This document shows, in pieces, positions 62,178-64,000 of a stretch of 64,000 bases of DNA. A model generated the notes under the pieces. That model did no database searches, had not been told where the DNA came from, and saw only the letters and a program-made list of their open reading frames with translations. A program made the translations under genes and the position numbers. Within the stretch, counting starts at the first letter, position 1; every line of letters starts with the position of its first letter. Origin of the DNA: Luteococcus sp038433155 (GTDB lineage Bacteria; Actinomycetota; Actinomycetes; Propionibacteriales; Propionibacteriaceae); assembly GCF_038433155.1 (NCBI RefSeq), contig NZ_JBCDMW010000028.1, positions 1-64,000 on the forward strand, read 5' to 3'.

Positions 62178-63584
62178 ATGAGTGCCAACGGTCTAGAACG
62201 TGCAAGGGACAAGATGCGCACCGCGGGGGTCAGTGACGCTGCCGTCGAGGTGTTCAGCCACTACTACCAGCAGCTGGAATCCGGTGAAACCGGGCTGATC
62301 CGGGAAGACAGCATCGAGCCGATGACCGCGCCGCCGATGCTGGACGACGTCGAGGTCAGCGAGCAGCAGGCACGCGATGCGATGGGTCAGACGGTGGTGA
62401 TCAAGCTCAATGGTGGGCTGGGCACCTCGATGGGCCTGGACAAGGCGAAGAACCTGCTGGAGGTGCGCGACGGCAAGACCTTCCTGGACATCATCGTCCA
62501 GCAGGTGCTGGCCGCCCGGAAGCGCTACGACGCCCGGATCCCGCTGCTGTTCATGAACTCCTTCCGCACCCAGGACGACACTCTGGCGGCGCTGGCCAAG
62601 TACCCGGAGCTGGCGGTGGAGGACCTGCCCCTGGGTTTCCTGCAGAACCAGGAGCCCAAGCTGCGCGCCGATGACCTGACCCCGGTGGAGTGGCCGGCCG
62701 ATCCGAGCCTGGAGTGGTGCCCGCCCGGCCACGGTGACCTGTACCCGGCGCTGCTCGGCTCCGGAATCCTGGACGCCCTGCTGGACAAGGGATTCCGCTA
62801 CGCGCTGGTGACCAATGGGGACAACCTGGGCGCAACTCCCGATGCCCGGGTGGCCGGCTGGTTCGCCGGCTCCGGTGCCCCCTACGCCGCCGAGGTGTGC
62901 GTGCGCACCATCAATGACCGTAAGGGTGGCCACCTGGCCGTGCGCAAGGCCGACGGTCAGCTGGTGCTGCGCGACACCGCCCAGTGCGCTCCGGAGGAGA
63001 TGGACTACTTCACCGACGAGCACCGCCACCCCTTCTTCCACACCAACAACCTGTGGATGGACCTGCAGGTGCTGCGCGAGACGCTGGCCGAGCGCAAGGG
63101 AGTGCTGGGGCTGCCGCTGATCCGCAATGAGAAGACCGTCGACCCGGCCGATCCCTCGTCGCCGAAGGTGATCCAGGTCGAGAGCGCCATGGGGGCCGCG
63201 ATCGAGGTCTTCCCCGGAGCGCAGGCGATCTGCGTCGGCCGGGAGCGCTTCCTGCCGGTCAAGACCACCAATGAACTGCTGCTGCTGCGCTCCGACCTGT
63301 ACGAGTTCGACGAGGAGGGGCACCTGGTGGCCCAGGCCAAGACCCCGGCGATCACCCTGGACAAGCCGTACAAGCTGGTGCAGGACTTCACCCGGCTGAT
63401 GCCCGAGGCGCCGTCGTTGAAGCGGGCCAGCTCCCTGACGGTCACCGGTGAGGTCGCCTTCGGCCGGGACGTGGCCGTCGTGGGGGATGTCACCGTGAGC
63501 GCGAAGGCGCCGGCCAGCGTGCCCGACGGCACGGTGCTGGAGGGCGACGTCGCGCTGGACGGCGCCGCCGAGCAGGCGGAGTGA
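62178..63584 (+). CDS. UTP--glucose-1-phosphate uridylyltransferase, eukaryote-like (UDPGP family)
   Basis: A 468-residue enzyme making UDP-glucose from UTP and glucose 1-phosphate. It is of the UDPGP (PF01704) type, not the usual bacterial GalU: the nucleotide loop is VIKLNGGLGTSMGLDKAK (about 74-91), then FMNSFRTQDDT, PPGHGDLYPAL, VTNGDNLGA and FHTNNLWMDL. A beta-helix tail with TVTGEVAFGRDVAVVGDVTV ends it. Some actinobacteria carry this type. The stop overlaps the next start by 4 nt. Confidence 0.92.
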   Translation: MSANGLERARDKMRTAGVSDAAVEVFSHYYQQLESGETGLIREDSIEPMTAPPMLDDVEVSEQQARDAMGQTVVIKLNGGLGTSMGLDKAKNLLEVRDGKTFLDIIVQQVLAARKRYDARIPLLFMNSFRTQDDTLAALAKYPELAVEDLPLGFLQNQEPKLRADDLTPVEWPADPSLEWCPPGHGDLYPALLGSGILDALLDKGFRYALVTNGDNLGATPDARVAGWFAGSGAPYAAEVCVRTINDRKGGHLAVRKADGQLVLRDTAQCAPEEMDYFTDEHRHPFFHTNNLWMDLQVLRETLAERKGVLGLPLIRNEKTVDPADPSSPKVIQVESAMGAAIEVFPGAQAICVGRERFLPVKTTNELLLLRSDLYEFDEEGHLVAQAKTPAITLDKPYKLVQDFTRLMPEAPSLKRASSLTVTGEVAFGRDVAVVGDVTVSAKAPASVPDGTVLEGDVALDGAAEQAE

Positions 63585-63961
63585 ACCAGCCCGCCCCCTC
63601 GCTGGCGACGGCTGTGGCGCTCGCCCTGACCGGCGAGCGCCCGGCGGTCCCGGCCCCGGGCTCGACCCAGAGCCCGCAGGACCTGGTGGACTTCCTGGCC
63701 CGGCTGGGCTGGGACGCCGGGCGGATCGCCCACCTGCGGCAGGAACGCCAGCACCAGGGGCTGCCCTGGCCCTTCGTCGTCCCGCGGGAGGAGCTTGCCC
63801 CGGTGGGCTTCGCGCGCACCGCCGCGGTGGTGAAGGAGGTGCGACAGCTGCTGGGAGTCGACGGGCTGGTGGTCACCCGGCATCAGGGCCCCAAGGTGAT
63901 CGGCCCAGCGGAGCGACGGCTGCTGGCCGAACGGCCGCCGCACCACGGCAATGTCGGGTAG
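63581..63961 (+). CDS. Hypothetical protein, 126 residues, coupled to the UGPase gene
   Basis: Not recognised. A GTG start overlapping the UGPase stop (GTGA). It is a soluble, basic protein with SPQDLVDFLARLGWDAGRIA, LPWPFVVPREELAP and a C-terminal VTRHQGPKVIGPAERRLL. The overlap implies shared translation and perhaps a helper role in sugar-nucleotide metabolism, but only by position. The stop is 39 bp from the end of the window. Confidence 0.6.
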   Translation: MNQPAPSLATAVALALTGERPAVPAPGSTQSPQDLVDFLARLGWDAGRIAHLRQERQHQGLPWPFVVPREELAPVGFARTAAVVKEVRQLLGVDGLVVTRHQGPKVIGPAERRLLAERPPHHGNVG

Positions 63962-64000
63962 CATCAACTGAATTTAGTCTTATCAGTGATTTAACTTGCG
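63962..64000. other. A+T-rich tail at the window edge
   Basis: The last 39 bases are rich in A and T (AATTTAGTCTTATCAGTGAT), unlike any other stretch here. They may mark the start of a foreign insert or a promoter region; there is too little sequence to say. Confidence 0.4.

Overview
The window is one continuous piece of a high-G+C actinobacterial chromosome. Several genes point to a mycothiol-using actinobacterium, most likely near the Propionibacteriaceae. These are mycothione reductase (mtr) and mycothiol synthase (mshD), a GlnR-type orphan regulator, a DtxR/IdeR iron regulator, a monomeric NADP isocitrate dehydrogenase, MutT1 beside polyphosphate kinase, and small actinobacterial families (DUF3151, DUF3027, DUF2530). 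The family placement is inference; no 16S or other phylogenetic marker was tested. I see no prophage, CRISPR array, integrase, transposase or secondary-metabolite cluster. Nearly everything is housekeeping, and the unusual material is mostly between genes.

Layout. 0-4.4 kb: the 3' end of a molybdate-type ABC ATPase behind a poly-C run, a long gene-free stretch with a 61-bp tandem array and a large hairpin, then mtr with a GH3 lipoprotein. 4.7-10 kb: leuS, luxS-mtnN (S-adenosylhomocysteine detoxification and AI-2 synthesis) and a sucrase/ferredoxin-like gene. 10.3-21.4 kb: a phosphate block (pstSCAB, mutT1, ppk), mshD, two envelope proteins and glnR. 21.5-26.4 kb: dtd, two very small genes, a nitrobindin-like gene, ygfZ, an asparaginase-like gene and an L,D-transpeptidase with three peptidoglycan-binding repeats. 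26.6-37 kb: typA, an amino-acid permease, DUF3151, a secreted alkaline phosphatase, purA, a Pro/Ser/Thr-rich membrane protein and icd. 37-46.6 kb: a TetR regulator, tRNA-Gln, glmU-prs, a helicase-associated protein, a proline-rich membrane protein, nagB, a cold-shock protein and DUF3027. 46.8-55 kb: an esterase that looks frameshifted, DUF2530, an NCS2 permease, an iron-box-linked cupin/methyltransferase pair and pyruvate carboxylase. 55-64 kb: hypothetical genes, nagA, dtxR/ideR, a methyltransferase, thioredoxin, tRNA-Arg, a eukaryote-type UDP-glucose pyrophosphorylase and a short trailing gene.

Regulation can be read in several places. Two PHO-box-like arrays of 7-bp units at 11-nt spacing precede pstS and the alkaline phosphatase, which fits one phosphate-starvation response with the pst operon and ppk. 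A 16/19 match to the DtxR/IdeR iron box sits between the divergent cupin and methyltransferase genes, 8 kb from a DtxR homologue that keeps every metal ligand. A CRP/GlxR-like dyad precedes pyc. At least 17 genes have a TAnnnT hexamer 6-7 nt before the start codon, the signature of leaderless transcripts. I used it to settle several starts.

The most unusual items are a MITE-like repeat of about 108 bp with near-perfect terminal inverted repeats in three intergenic copies, a second dispersed palindrome family, tandem repeats that appear to have grown from the 3' end of a gene, two leaderless single-helix microprotein genes, two genes with apparent single-base frameshifts, and two candidate short RNAs.
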